DNA of 64,000 nt from an uncultured Photobacterium sp. (GCF_947502415.1 NZ_CANMZV010000003.1:1-64000); one strand, 5' to 3'. Shown: positions 1 through 8,643, counted from the stretch's first letter. The notes: generated by a model not told the origin, from the letters alone. Program-made: numbers and translations.

Positions 1-182
1 TAGGAAGAGAAAAGAGGAGCTGAAAAAGGTGGTCGAATAAAAACGAAATCAGTGGTCACGTCAGCCGAAATACGCACCCTGAGCTCAGTAACGGTAAAAT
101 GATCCAAATCCTTTTCGATCAACAGGTTGTAGATATGTTCATTCAACGCCACAATTTTAGACACTTTAGACACTTTAGACAC
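1..182 (-). CDS. Partial gene divergent to the XRE regulator, unknown function
   Basis: An open frame starts at a GTG (182, or the in-frame GTGs at 173 or 164) and runs off the left edge, so only about 60 N-terminal codons are visible. The first nine codons are the triplet Val-Ser-Lys three times, because a 9-nt repeat covers the start. After that the sequence reads like a real protein (IVALNEHIYNLLIEKDLD, then FTVTELR). I do not recognise the family. Support comes from a good promoter just upstream with two operator-like palindromes. No Shine-Dalgarno is visible, so the exact start is uncertain. Confidence 0.4.
   Translation of the reverse strand, partial: MSKVSKVSKIVALNEHIYNLLIEKDLDHFTVTELRVRISADVTTDFVFIRPPFSAPLFSS
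156..182. repeat. Three perfect tandem copies of a 9-nt unit
   Basis: The unit TTTAGACAC is repeated three times without a mismatch. On the minus strand it reads GTG TCT AAA, so each copy offers an in-frame GTG start for the divergent gene. The unit resembles half of the downstream operator (CTTAGACAA), so it could also be a repressor half-site array. Confidence 0.85.
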
Positions 183-196
183 CTGACATCATAAAA

Positions 197-245
197 CTTA
201 GGATTGCTAAGTATACAGAAATCAGTAAAACTTAGACAATCTAAG
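197..245. promoter_or_regulatory. Paired operators over a divergent promoter
   Basis: Two copies of the palindrome CTTAG-N5-CTAAG lie at 197-211 and 231-245, with starts 34 bp apart. A minus-strand promoter fits between them: -35 TTGTCT (rc of 234-239), an 18-nt spacer and -10 TATACT (rc of 210-215). The -35 lies inside one palindrome and the -10 abuts the other, as expected for repression by a dimeric XRE protein such as the one encoded at 275. Regulation by that protein is inference. Confidence 0.6.
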
Positions 246-274
246 ATATTCAGGTCCTACCAAATGAAAACTCA

Positions 275-601
275 GTGGCAAGAGAAAACCCAATCCCAAC
301 GCGCCTCAAAGAAGCGCGCAAAAAAGCTGGTATCACTCAAAAGGATCTGGGTGTTCGCATCGGCATGGAGCCAAGCTCAGCAAGTGGTCGTATGAACCAC
401 TATGAGAAGGGAAGACATACACCAGACATCAGCACACTTCAGAGAATGGCTGATGAGCTTGGCGTACCTTTGAATTACTTTTTTTGTGAAGATGAAGTAA
501 GTGCTGAGCTGGCGTGCTTGATTAGCCAGTTAACTGAAAAAGAACGCGTTGAGCTTATTGAAAAATTAACAGCACAGAAAAAGCCCACTCAAGATTCATA
601 G
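275..601 (+). CDS. XRE-family helix-turn-helix repressor
   Basis: A 108-aa DNA-binding protein. Residues about 9-70 form an HTH_3 domain (RLKEARKKAGITQKDLG, then HYEKGRHTPD and LQRMADELGVPLNYFF), like phage Cro/C1 and toxin-antitoxin regulators. The C-terminal about 35 residues are charged and may dimerise. The start is a GTG: the nearby ATG at 264 is out of frame and an in-frame stop lies just upstream at 242. It is transcribed away from the partial gene at 1-182, with two palindromic operators between them, so it probably represses that promoter and perhaps its own. It likely acts as the island's regulator, though no cargo link is proven. Confidence 0.85.
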   Translation: MARENPIPTRLKEARKKAGITQKDLGVRIGMEPSSASGRMNHYEKGRHTPDISTLQRMADELGVPLNYFFCEDEVSAELACLISQLTEKERVELIEKLTAQKKPTQDS

Positions 602-636
602 TGAATGGAATTAACTCAAATATGCCATCATTATAT

Positions 637-1557
637 TTAATTTTTATTTAACCATTGCGCCATCAAAAAACTGGAAATCGAATCCTGACGAGGCAATTTG
701 AAGCCATCAACGTCATCACCATATTCAGCAAATCGCACTAGTTCATCACGAGAGAACCACTCCGCTGACTCTATTTCATCTTTATCAACATTAATTTGGT
801 CAGTCTCAGCAATGGCCGTAAAACCAAGCATCAAGCTGGATGGGAATAACCAAGGCTGTGAAGCTATATACTTAACATCACCAACAATAATTCCTGACTC
901 TTCAAACACTTCACGCCTAACTGCCTGCTCAAGCGTTTCACCTTGGTCAACGTACCCGGCGAGACAAGAATAAACACCTTTAACCCAGCTTCGCTGCCTA
1001 CCCAACAAAATCCTTTCGACACCATCGTCAAACTGCTTCGTCACGATCATGATGACCGCAGAATCGGTTCTAGGGAAAGTCTGGTAGCCACAGACAGCGT
1101 TAGAACAAATAATGGAGTGTCCGGCCTCAATGGGCCGTGTAGGGTGTCCACAGCGGCCACAAAAGCGATTATTTCTATGCCAATGACATAACCCTCGGCT
1201 CAACATCAAAACGGAAGCTGTACCGTTATCTAACTGTGGGGCTATTTGCCGTAACTCACTCCATTGTCCTGAATCTGAAAATTGTCTGGCATCGACCATA
1301 CCAGCACCACTGATATCAACTGCGAACACAGATTGACCGGACTGCCCCCCCAAAAAGACCATTTCTGAACCTGCCAGAGAAAACGAAAGGATTTGTTCAT
1401 AGCTAAAGAAGATCGGCTGGTATGAGTCTCGGCATACAAGGTTTTTATCCTCACAGAGGATGAGAAAACCAGCATTCAGCATTTGACCTTTAACCCAAGA
1501 ACTGTCTTTTCGTTGAGTCGAGTATCTATCTAGTGTCATCGCAGAAAATCTAAGCAT
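637..1557 (-). CDS. NudC-type Nudix hydrolase (NADH pyrophosphatase family)
   Basis: Family members cleave NAD(H) to NMN(H) and AMP and remove NAD caps from RNA. Seen here are a zinc ribbon (CGRCGH ... CSNAVCG), a complete Nudix box (GYVDQGETLEQ then REVFEESG) and the NudC signature SQPWLFPSS, where the usual PWPF has Leu in place of the second Pro. The N-terminal domain is divergent and the protein (306 aa from the ATG at 1557) is longer than enterobacterial NudC. The frame is open to an ATG at 1578, which would overlap the integrase gene by 29 nt. I prefer 1557, which has AAGGA upstream at slightly long spacing. It is the last gene of the recombinase operon, so it is probably island cargo rather than the housekeeping copy. 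A role in NAD-based phage conflict is only a possibility. Confidence 0.8.
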   Translation of the reverse strand: MLRFSAMTLDRYSTQRKDSSWVKGQMLNAGFLILCEDKNLVCRDSYQPIFFSYEQILSFSLAGSEMVFLGGQSGQSVFAVDISGAGMVDARQFSDSGQWSELRQIAPQLDNGTASVLMLSRGLCHWHRNNRFCGRCGHPTRPIEAGHSIICSNAVCGYQTFPRTDSAVIMIVTKQFDDGVERILLGRQRSWVKGVYSCLAGYVDQGETLEQAVRREVFEESGIIVGDVKYIASQPWLFPSSLMLGFTAIAETDQINVDKDEIESAEWFSRDELVRFAEYGDDVDGFKLPRQDSISSFLMAQWLNKN

Positions 1558-3019
1558 GGGCTGCTTGTTCCTTCTCATTTTCTTGGTCTACCTTGATGGC
1601 GCGGTCAATATCCATTTCAAATGCGTTTAAGAGTGAACTCATCTTTTCAAGGGTTTCGGTTGCTGTCATCCTAGAGTCCTTCAGATCAGCCTTCATGACA
1701 TTAATCTCATTTTTAACTACATCGACTGCTGATTTTAAAGATATTGCATTGTATGTCTTCCTAACCCCAGCCAAATCTGCGAATGCAAGGTTTATGTATG
1801 TATCAAGAGAGGCTAACTGGGTATGACCAGACCACTGTTGTAGCTTCATTTTAAATTGCTCGGTGTTGAGCAAGGCCCTTTTAAATTCATCCTTATTGTT
1901 AAACTTGTGCTCTAGGATGACCTGTTTCATTCGCTCGGTAAGATAAGCATGGCGGATAAGGTGTGCAAAGGCACCTTCTTTGATGCCGGCTGCATGTTTA
2001 TACCTATTAAAGTAGGTACTAAGGGTATTTGAGCCTAGGGGGTTCCCCTCTTGAACATGTTTCTCTCCAACACTAATAAACACAAACCCATGATCGTTTT
2101 GCACACCAATTGACCGCTTAATGACCTTACGCCGAACTTTAGTTATATAGTCTCTCAGGTTATGCAGGTACGTCACTGAAACGGGAACTTTGCGTGTGTG
2201 ATCAGTCTTCCGTTTAAGCGTAGTAAACTGCAAACTAACAGTGTCACTCTTACTTTCCTTGGCCTCTTGTAGCGCAGCCTTGACATCATCAACGTGTAAA
2301 AGCATGACCTCGGTACGTCTTGCACCAGTCTGCTCTAACGTCTGGTAGATCATAGTGTCACGTTGTTTAATATCAGGGTTATTGTGTTTGTTGATTTGCG
2401 CCTTGATGGCGACAGCAGCGGTGTGAGAAATAGGGAGTCGTTTATTTTCAGAGTCAGGCTTTGGAAATGAACTGTGGTGATAATAAAACTCTATCTTAGG
2501 CTTTTTCATCCCTTCGACAAATCTTTTGACTTCCTTTTTTTCAATTTTAATAGCATTAAAGTCCTCTTCACCAACCAAGGTTTCGTGGGCATGAAAATCA
2601 GCGACAGTCGTTATAAATTCAATACAGGCTCGGCCAATCTTGATAACCTGATTAACTCCTCTCACCCTATTGCCAAACTTGTCTATTTCCGCTTGCAAAC
2701 CACGGATAAAGAGTTCGAATCGATCATCACTTAATGCAGTAAACGCCCAGTCATTTTTGTAACAGAAACGGATCAAGTGAGATATGTTTGAGGCATAGGT
2801 TTTCAGCGTCCCCCCGTCAACCTTTCGCGATAATGAGCGATTATAACACCCCAACATATAAATATTGGCTTCTGTGCAAGGAATGCCATCTGGGTATCGA
2901 ATAAAAGGGATACCTGACGCATCTTTTGTGATGAGGTTATTTTTCCGTTCTGTTGAGTATGCAGACCACAATTCAAACTCAGAATCGATAATATTATAGA
3001 GCTGTCCCTTATTAGCCAT
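1550..3019 (-). CDS. Tyrosine recombinase/integrase, 489 aa (GmtY-like)
   Basis: A DNA breaking-rejoining enzyme of the phage integrase family. All the main active-site elements are present: Arg near residue 234 (TGARRTEV), His353-Leu-Ile-Arg356-His357 (AHLIRHAYL), His399 (WSGHTQL) and the nucleophile Tyr408 (SLDTYINL). The N-terminal 200 residues are the core-binding part, and a charged helical tail follows the catalytic domain. AAAGGAG precedes the ATG by 7 nt. It overlaps the upstream 183-aa gene by 8 nt, so translation is probably coupled. Size and the company of a small coiled-coil protein and a large integrase fit the gamma-mobile-trio recombinase GmtY as I remember it. I could not verify this by search. 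Confidence 0.85.
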   Translation of the reverse strand: MANKGQLYNIIDSEFELWSAYSTERKNNLITKDASGIPFIRYPDGIPCTEANIYMLGCYNRSLSRKVDGGTLKTYASNISHLIRFCYKNDWAFTALSDDRFELFIRGLQAEIDKFGNRVRGVNQVIKIGRACIEFITTVADFHAHETLVGEEDFNAIKIEKKEVKRFVEGMKKPKIEFYYHHSSFPKPDSENKRLPISHTAAVAIKAQINKHNNPDIKQRDTMIYQTLEQTGARRTEVMLLHVDDVKAALQEAKESKSDTVSLQFTTLKRKTDHTRKVPVSVTYLHNLRDYITKVRRKVIKRSIGVQNDHGFVFISVGEKHVQEGNPLGSNTLSTYFNRYKHAAGIKEGAFAHLIRHAYLTERMKQVILEHKFNNKDEFKRALLNTEQFKMKLQQWSGHTQLASLDTYINLAFADLAGVRKTYNAISLKSAVDVVKNEINVMKADLKDSRMTATETLEKMSSLLNAFEMDIDRAIKVDQENEKEQAAHA

Positions 3020-3563
3020 CCGACAACTCCTTTAATAGTGCCTTATTGTTGATAAAGCTGACTATCGCGCTGATTTTTTTACGTTGTTCAACCCAGTCCG
3101 CCTGTAATTGGCTATTTCCAGACCTTATGGCATAGTTACTTGCGGTGTCTTTGATACTAGATAACAGAGCTGTCAGCATGAGGTTGTGCTTTTCTAGAAT
3201 TTCAATCTTTCGATCTAATTCTTTCACAGTCAGTTCTAAGCCCTTTTTTGTTGTTCTATTAGGCTTTTCTCCTTTGCCACTCTCATCTTTTAATGCCTCT
3301 AATGCAAGTTTCCTTCTCGCATTGAGAGCATCGTAGCCACCTTCCAACACCTCATCAGCATTTGATTCTTGTGTGTTTTTTGAGCAAGGTGTTATTCCAT
3401 ATTTTGCATTGTCATACTTAGCAAGAGCACCTTGGCTCTTTAAGACACTCCGCAGCGTTTCATCTGTAGTAAAGTCGGCAGGTGCTTGAATGATGTCATT
3501 TAGAAATGACATCACATTCAGTACAGACTGCTGATTTTGTTCTTTTTTTTTCATTTCGGTCAT
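3012..3563 (-). CDS. Small coiled-coil protein of the recombinase module (GmtX- or TnpC-like)
   Basis: A 183-aa hydrophilic protein with no catalytic motif. Residues about 105-150 form a likely coiled coil (VKELDRKIEILEKHNLMLTA), preceded by a Lys/Arg-rich stretch. It sits between two tyrosine recombinase genes: its ATG overlaps the stop of the 788-aa gene (TGATG) and its end overlaps the next gene by 8 nt. Small coiled-coil partners between paired tyrosine recombinases occur in Tn554-type elements (TnpC) and in GMT modules (GmtX). The likely role is an accessory DNA-binding or regulatory partner, by context only. Confidence 0.7.
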   Translation of the reverse strand: MTEMKKKEQNQQSVLNVMSFLNDIIQAPADFTTDETLRSVLKSQGALAKYDNAKYGITPCSKNTQESNADEVLEGGYDALNARRKLALEALKDESGKGEKPNRTTKKGLELTVKELDRKIEILEKHNLMLTALLSSIKDTASNYAIRSGNSQLQADWVEQRKKISAIVSFINNKALLKELSDG

Positions 3564-5929
3564 CAGAATTCTTCCGTAACGCGCAAGATCAACTTGTAGT
3601 CTGTAATGACAGTGCCGTTTTCGTCTTTGACAGTAAAGAATTCGGGTTCCAGTTCGATAATTCCATCTAACAGCAACTGAGTAATGTCTTTTTCAAAATC
3701 AATCTTATCTTGTTCAAACTGTTCCTGAATCTGCTCTAGTGGGGGCGAAAACTGAGCTTCATCTTCGTCATAGTGCTCATAGTCAGACAAAACTTCACGG
3801 TAGCCCCTAAGCTTCAGGTAATCCACACCATAGCGTTCTTTCAATATGGGCGTTAACTTATCGATGTTTTCGATATCGTTATTCGTTAACCCCTCACGGA
3901 TACATCGAGCTTTCACACCAGCCAACACTTCTCCCTTTAGGCCTTCGGTCACGTAGTGATATAGGTGTTCTGTGTCTGTATGGCCGAGAAAGTGACGAAG
4001 GATTTCCAGGCTAGAAGAGCCGAGTTTCCAGAAGAAGACCATCGCAAAAAAGCGTCTCAGCTGATGTTGTCGAATATAGTAGCGACGCACATCTCCTTCA
4101 GCATACTGCATCGTAGGCAATTCAAAGTAATCACAAAAAGCATCAAGGCAGGTGTTATAACTCGACACTTTAATGCCTATAAGCGTTACTACCTGTTGAT
4201 CAACAAAAGAAAACAATGTTGCTTCTTTCTTGCTGACTTGCTTATCTTTAATCAATTTTTCGTTAAATTTTTCAAGCTTGTATAGCAGACCCGCCACACT
4301 ACGAAGGATTGGCCTTGAAAGGGTTTCACGCAGGGCTTCGTCACCACCAACCCCTGATTTTCTATTGTCAAAAATCAGGTCAAATTCCACCTTTTTAGAG
4401 GATTTTAAATTCGGGTCTACATCAGACGGCAAAAGACAATTGGTAGGATGTAAATCCATCAACTCTCCAATCCGTCTCGCCATGGTTGCACCAGTAATTA
4501 ACTGAATACTTCCCATAAGCACATAGTACAAATCCACAAAGCCATGGTTCTGTCTGCGCAATTCAAATCGGTCAGGGGCTTTTCCGCCTACTGCCCATTG
4601 GCAAACGCCTAATTCAATCAATTGAGGTGAGACATGCTCTAAGAACCCCTTGTCCTTGTAGTGCGCAACAACTCTTTGTTCTGTCCTTGATGCTCTTTTT
4701 TGCTTTTCCTTCGGTAGATGCTTCAAGACTTGATGCATGGAAGCGAGTAAGGCATCAGCGTACTTAAAACAGAAATCGAAAGCTTCGGCCATAGCTGAAA
4801 ACACAATATCTGCAGGTAGCGTAGTAAAACGCCCAGAGTTGCGCACAATAACCAGTTCACTAATAGTTTTTACGTTGATGTCATCGAAAGTCTTATCAGA
4901 ACAAAGGCTCACATTATCAACGCCGATATGCCCTAATCCTTTAAATGCTGTAAGAACAAAACCTAAACCTTTTTCTCCTACCCCACTAGTTTCATTATCG
5001 GACACAGGGACAGGACAGTATTCCGTCGAGCTTTCTTCTGGAAATATCGCTAAGGAATTAATCTGCGGTGGCTTTGTTGATTCTCCATAGAGGGTTTGCT
5101 GTTTGTAAAAAATATTTATGAAGTATTTAGCGTTAGGTGTCGGGAATCGACTTTTGCCTTTTACATAAGCCCCCTCACTATGCAAAAAACAACACGCCTT
5201 GACGATTTGAGCTTCTGTCAGAAAGAGTTCATTTTCATATTCATGAATAATCCGCGTGACGTATGGGAACTGCTCGGCAAATATTGTAGCAGCCGCATCA
5301 GACACCGTTTCGATTTTTTCCAAGAGATAATCACGAGTCTTTTTTTTATAACGGTAGAGTTGAGACACCCCTCCTTCCACATACTGTACGAGCAGGTCTT
5401 GAACAAAATCGCTATTGACTGCAAGCATATGCCGCTCTGCAAGATTGATATCCGCAGCGCGGAGCAATATCGCATCAATTAGCCATAATCGTTCTCTAAT
5501 CTGTCTATAGGTGGTATTAGGTTTTAACAATTTACCACCATTTAATAACGGGTTCCCCGCCTGTATAAGCCAACACTTAAATGTATTGAGTAATGGTCTT
5601 TGCTTGACTGATATCAGTGTTCTGCCATCATTAAGTGGGACATTAAAATCAATAGTGAGTGACTTTCCACCCACTTTAATTTTCCAAATATCATGTTCAA
5701 ATTCAGTACCATCGGCAAACCAATCGGGGGGATACTCATCATAGCCGAACACGGACTGAATTGGGGTGGCAGCCTTGGATGTCACAGCCAGTTGCTCATG
5801 TATGGGCATGTTAGCAACAATCTGCACAAAAGCCGCAGACTCTTCTTTCGTGAAATTAGCCATGTGCTTTTCACCCGAAAGGATCTGTGCTTTCAGTTTC
5901 GTGTTATCAACAATTAAGCTGACTGACAT
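3563..5929 (-). CDS. Large tyrosine recombinase/integrase, 788 aa (GmtZ-like)
   Basis: The catalytic domain lies in the second half: Arg486 (ARRIGEL), His622 and Arg625 (RQHQLRRFF), His650 (RHFLGHTD), and Tyr657 or Tyr659 (HLYHYV). All the signature residues are present, so it is probably active. The first 450 residues are a long extension without a motif I recognise, unusual against typical 300-400 aa integrases but expected for multi-recombinase elements. The tail is acidic. GGGAG precedes the ATG. It overlaps the upstream gene by 16 nt and the downstream gene by one base, so the four recombination proteins are likely made together. Best comparison from memory is the GMT integrase GmtZ or TnpB of Tn554. 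Confidence 0.8.
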   Translation of the reverse strand: MSVSLIVDNTKLKAQILSGEKHMANFTKEESAAFVQIVANMPIHEQLAVTSKAATPIQSVFGYDEYPPDWFADGTEFEHDIWKIKVGGKSLTIDFNVPLNDGRTLISVKQRPLLNTFKCWLIQAGNPLLNGGKLLKPNTTYRQIRERLWLIDAILLRAADINLAERHMLAVNSDFVQDLLVQYVEGGVSQLYRYKKKTRDYLLEKIETVSDAAATIFAEQFPYVTRIIHEYENELFLTEAQIVKACCFLHSEGAYVKGKSRFPTPNAKYFINIFYKQQTLYGESTKPPQINSLAIFPEESSTEYCPVPVSDNETSGVGEKGLGFVLTAFKGLGHIGVDNVSLCSDKTFDDINVKTISELVIVRNSGRFTTLPADIVFSAMAEAFDFCFKYADALLASMHQVLKHLPKEKQKRASRTEQRVVAHYKDKGFLEHVSPQLIELGVCQWAVGGKAPDRFELRRQNHGFVDLYYVLMGSIQLITGATMARRIGELMDLHPTNCLLPSDVDPNLKSSKKVEFDLIFDNRKSGVGGDEALRETLSRPILRSVAGLLYKLEKFNEKLIKDKQVSKKEATLFSFVDQQVVTLIGIKVSSYNTCLDAFCDYFELPTMQYAEGDVRRYYIRQHQLRRFFAMVFFWKLGSSSLEILRHFLGHTDTEHLYHYVTEGLKGEVLAGVKARCIREGLTNNDIENIDKLTPILKERYGVDYLKLRGYREVLSDYEHYDEDEAQFSPPLEQIQEQFEQDKIDFEKDITQLLLDGIIELEPEFFTVKDENGTVITDYKLILRVTEEF

Positions 5930-8247
5930 AGGATGACTCCCTCGATAAGCTCAGAATTCAGTGGGTTATTTGTTGCAGTATGGTACATATCCCTGATCTC
6001 ATCACTGATTAACTCAGCATTGCCAAAACTGTTACCTTTGCGGTTTTCAAGCGCTAAAGAAATGTGTGACAATACAAACTTAGCGGCCTCGTACCAATCT
6101 TTAGCAAACTTAGTCAGCTTCGTTTCGTCCGATATAGTATCCACGGTTGCGACCAGTGCCATGAAAAGCTGCAATAGGGAAGTGGATATTAGGAAAATAC
6201 CGTCATCAAAATCACACACCTCGTCGTTTGCAATGTCCTCCGCTTTCTTTTTACCAGTCCAAATATGATGAGGTAGTTCTCCAAGACCATGGTTACCCAA
6301 AAAGTGTTCCAACTCGTCTGGTTGAAGATCTATTGCATCAAACAGGTAGGGGGAGTCCTTCATGGCTTCATACACAATCGCGTTTTGGAACTGACGAATC
6401 CAACGGTTGGTAAAGTAATCCCACAGCGTTTTTGGTAAATACCTACTAATCTGGTCAGCACGATACTTTTCATGCCCCAATGCATCTGCCATTGCATGGA
6501 CACTCTGAGTTTCAAAATAAACACGGACACCCACCGCTGAGCGCATTCTGGCGTGAGTTAGGTTTTTAGATATACTGATCGCAAGCGTTTCTGTTTTATG
6601 CTCTGAAGCTTCAGACAACTTCTTAATTAGCTCTTTAGTTTTTTTATTATTTGCGCTGTAGGTTTGCGCTCCACTGGAAATAGTCTCAGCCGAGATCAGC
6701 ATTTTTCTAAAGCTGTCATTAGATTCTTGTTTAAGCTGAGTTCTAAGCTGTTGTGTCAGCTCAAGGTATTCATCTATCAGCTTCTTTGACTCAACATTAA
6801 GTTCCACTTGCTGCTGCGCCAGTTTTTTTCCTTTACGCTCCTTTTTACTAAGTGCAATCCACACACCATTTACTTCCCTGTAGCCACAGAGGTTGCCTTT
6901 GTCATCGTACAAGTCCCAACTTTCAAGCCAAGACGGAGTGATGCATGGATGCATCTCGATAAGTAAGAAACAAAACACCTGCATGATGGTGACTGTTGGA
7001 AGCGCAAATAACTGTGTGAAATCGCTGGATCTAGCCGCTTTATTACCTGTTAGCCATTTAGCATAATCACCTACACCTTGTTCTCTGCGTCTGAAGCCGT
7101 AGTGTTTAAAACTGGCGCAAACATTTTCCATTTGGGTCATATCAACAGGATTTCTATCCCCACAGCCCACTAATACTGGCCTCACCTGTCCTCTTTCTGC
7201 AAGTGTCTTGAAATTATCGAAGTTTTTCATCGTCTCATTCCAAATCGTGCGACAATGAAATGTGACGTGTTTGATATCATCCTTTATTGACTCAAAAATA
7301 AGTTCTTTTGCTGCTGAATCACTATAAGACAGAGGGATGGGGGTAATCAGTTTTTTATTGAATGCATTACCATTCTTATCTTTCTGATTTTTTGTTTTTG
7401 ATGTTACCTGTTGCCCAGAGGTCTTGAATTCTGGCGCAAACAGTTCATAGCGGGGCTTTCCGACAAGCCCACTCTTAACAAATATCTCAGTGAATCCAGT
7501 AAGCGCTGTTCTCCACAGCGTATGAAATGTTTTCAGGCAATTTTCAGACTGCACAGCATCATTTAAGCATAGTGAATAAATACAACTTATGGTCTTATTG
7601 ATATTTTTGGATGACATTACATCATGAAAAGTGTGACTATCACTGGCAACAATAGGAAGCTTGTTAATGATGTAGACAAGAGATTTTATATTAGTTCCAA
7701 GGGTCGCATGAGCTTCTTTTATAGCATACCGTTTTACTGCCTCATAGATTTGCGTTGTGAGCATTTCGTCATAACTAAAATATATCGATGACAAGTCAAG
7801 GAAAGCCGTTTTGCCATCTTTGGCTTCTACAAACCAACCTTGATAAAAAAGTCGCACTTGTTCGTCAACATTGAAGTTTTTCTTGTAGTAATCAACCGCA
7901 AGCTGCGCATCAACCGATACACCAACTTTTGAGAATTTAAACGGCAGGTTTACAAAAGGAATCCGCATAGCAAACCTTGCTAAGGCATATTTATGATTTA
8001 CCGAAGAGCTAAGTTCCGTATAGATAAAGCCAACAAACCCCTTCAGAACATGTTCAGTAAATTTTGCGTCATTGGTACTGATAAACTTAAATTTCGTGGA
8101 AGTTATATGAAGAAAAGCATTTAACGGAGTAGCAAGTAATGAGGCTCTGCCTTGTTGGGAAGGAGGATTTATTGAGCGTAACAACTCATCTATCGCTGGC
8201 TCCAAAAACGTTAAGGGATAATTGTTTAAATACTTTAGATGAATCAC
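5914..8247 (-). CDS. Third, degenerate tyrosine recombinase-like protein (about 777 aa)
   Basis: The frame is open to a GTG at 8286 (790 aa). The predicted transcription start near 8282 lies inside that extension, and the GTG at 8247 has a strong GGGAGG just upstream, so I use 8247; an ATG at 8259 is the alternative. Counting from 8286, the C-terminal part has a recombinase-like pattern: HARMR at 578-582, ALGH at 602-605 and Tyr616 (SRYLP). Where the first catalytic Arg should be (around residue 449, after LLIEMHP) no Arg is seen, so it may not cleave DNA. A basic, helical, coiled-coil-like stretch (about 480-560) is inserted before HARMR. First gene of the operon. It is not part of the three-gene GMT set as I recall it and may be a structural partner of the 788-aa enzyme. 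Confidence 0.65.
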   Translation of the reverse strand: MIHLKYLNNYPLTFLEPAIDELLRSINPPSQQGRASLLATPLNAFLHITSTKFKFISTNDAKFTEHVLKGFVGFIYTELSSSVNHKYALARFAMRIPFVNLPFKFSKVGVSVDAQLAVDYYKKNFNVDEQVRLFYQGWFVEAKDGKTAFLDLSSIYFSYDEMLTTQIYEAVKRYAIKEAHATLGTNIKSLVYIINKLPIVASDSHTFHDVMSSKNINKTISCIYSLCLNDAVQSENCLKTFHTLWRTALTGFTEIFVKSGLVGKPRYELFAPEFKTSGQQVTSKTKNQKDKNGNAFNKKLITPIPLSYSDSAAKELIFESIKDDIKHVTFHCRTIWNETMKNFDNFKTLAERGQVRPVLVGCGDRNPVDMTQMENVCASFKHYGFRRREQGVGDYAKWLTGNKAARSSDFTQLFALPTVTIMQVFCFLLIEMHPCITPSWLESWDLYDDKGNLCGYREVNGVWIALSKKERKGKKLAQQQVELNVESKKLIDEYLELTQQLRTQLKQESNDSFRKMLISAETISSGAQTYSANNKKTKELIKKLSEASEHKTETLAISISKNLTHARMRSAVGVRVYFETQSVHAMADALGHEKYRADQISRYLPKTLWDYFTNRWIRQFQNAIVYEAMKDSPYLFDAIDLQPDELEHFLGNHGLGELPHHIWTGKKKAEDIANDEVCDFDDGIFLISTSLLQLFMALVATVDTISDETKLTKFAKDWYEAAKFVLSHISLALENRKGNSFGNAELISDEIRDMYHTATNNPLNSELIEGVILCQSA

Positions 8248-8288
8248 TCCGCCTCCCATGCAACAACGCACACATTGAATATGCACGC

Positions 8289-8317
8289 AGTATTGGTGGC
8301 TATCTGATAATTGTCAA
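8289..8317 (-). promoter_or_regulatory. Promoter of the recombinase operon
   Basis: On the minus strand there is a perfect -35 TTGACA (rc of 8312-8317), a 17-nt spacer and -10 AATACT (rc of 8289-8294). It points into the recombinase genes with a start near 8282, which argues against translation from the GTG at 8286. Confidence 0.65.
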
Positions 8318-8610
8318 TTTTTTAAATGCGTTTTGAGAGGCTTTTTTTACTTAAAGCACAGGCAGGGCGGGACATCTAAGAAAATTGATAAAAAGGTCTT
8401 GTTGAGGAAACGCAAATTTCGCCATGCAATACTTCTTCCCCGGTACTGATCATTGCTACTTGCAACTTGCTTCCCCTTTCATTGACATAATTAATTGCTT
8501 TCTATACACCTTATACCAATTTCTTGCAGCAGTAACAGATTAATACCGCCGCGGCTATGCCTACAAAAGCTTAGCGTTCAAACAAACCCAATCCATCCAT
8601 ACCAGTAAGA
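8318..8610. other. Non-coding stretch holding the island/chromosome junction
   Basis: No convincing gene is visible on either strand. Because the recombinase operon starts at about 8.3 kb and TyrR-regulated chromosomal DNA begins by 8611, the right-hand junction of the island should lie here. I could not identify an attachment repeat, since the other end is outside the window. A lone TATACCAAT motif occurs near 8513. Confidence 0.4.
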
Positions 8611-8628
8611 TGTAAACCCAGGTTTACA
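8611..8628 (+). promoter_or_regulatory. Perfect TyrR box upstream of the tyrosine permease
   Basis: TGTAAA-N6-TTTACA matches the TyrR consensus exactly, and the symmetry extends through the centre (TGTAAACC and GGTTTACA around CA). It lies 335 bp before the permease start. TyrR boxes control tyrP, mtr and aro genes in enterobacteria. Confidence 0.75.
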
Positions 8629-8643
8629 CCAAAACGCAATAGT

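Noticed and set aside
156..182. Possible CRISPR remnant
   Set aside because: The 9-nt units are adjacent without spacers; it is a short tandem repeat.
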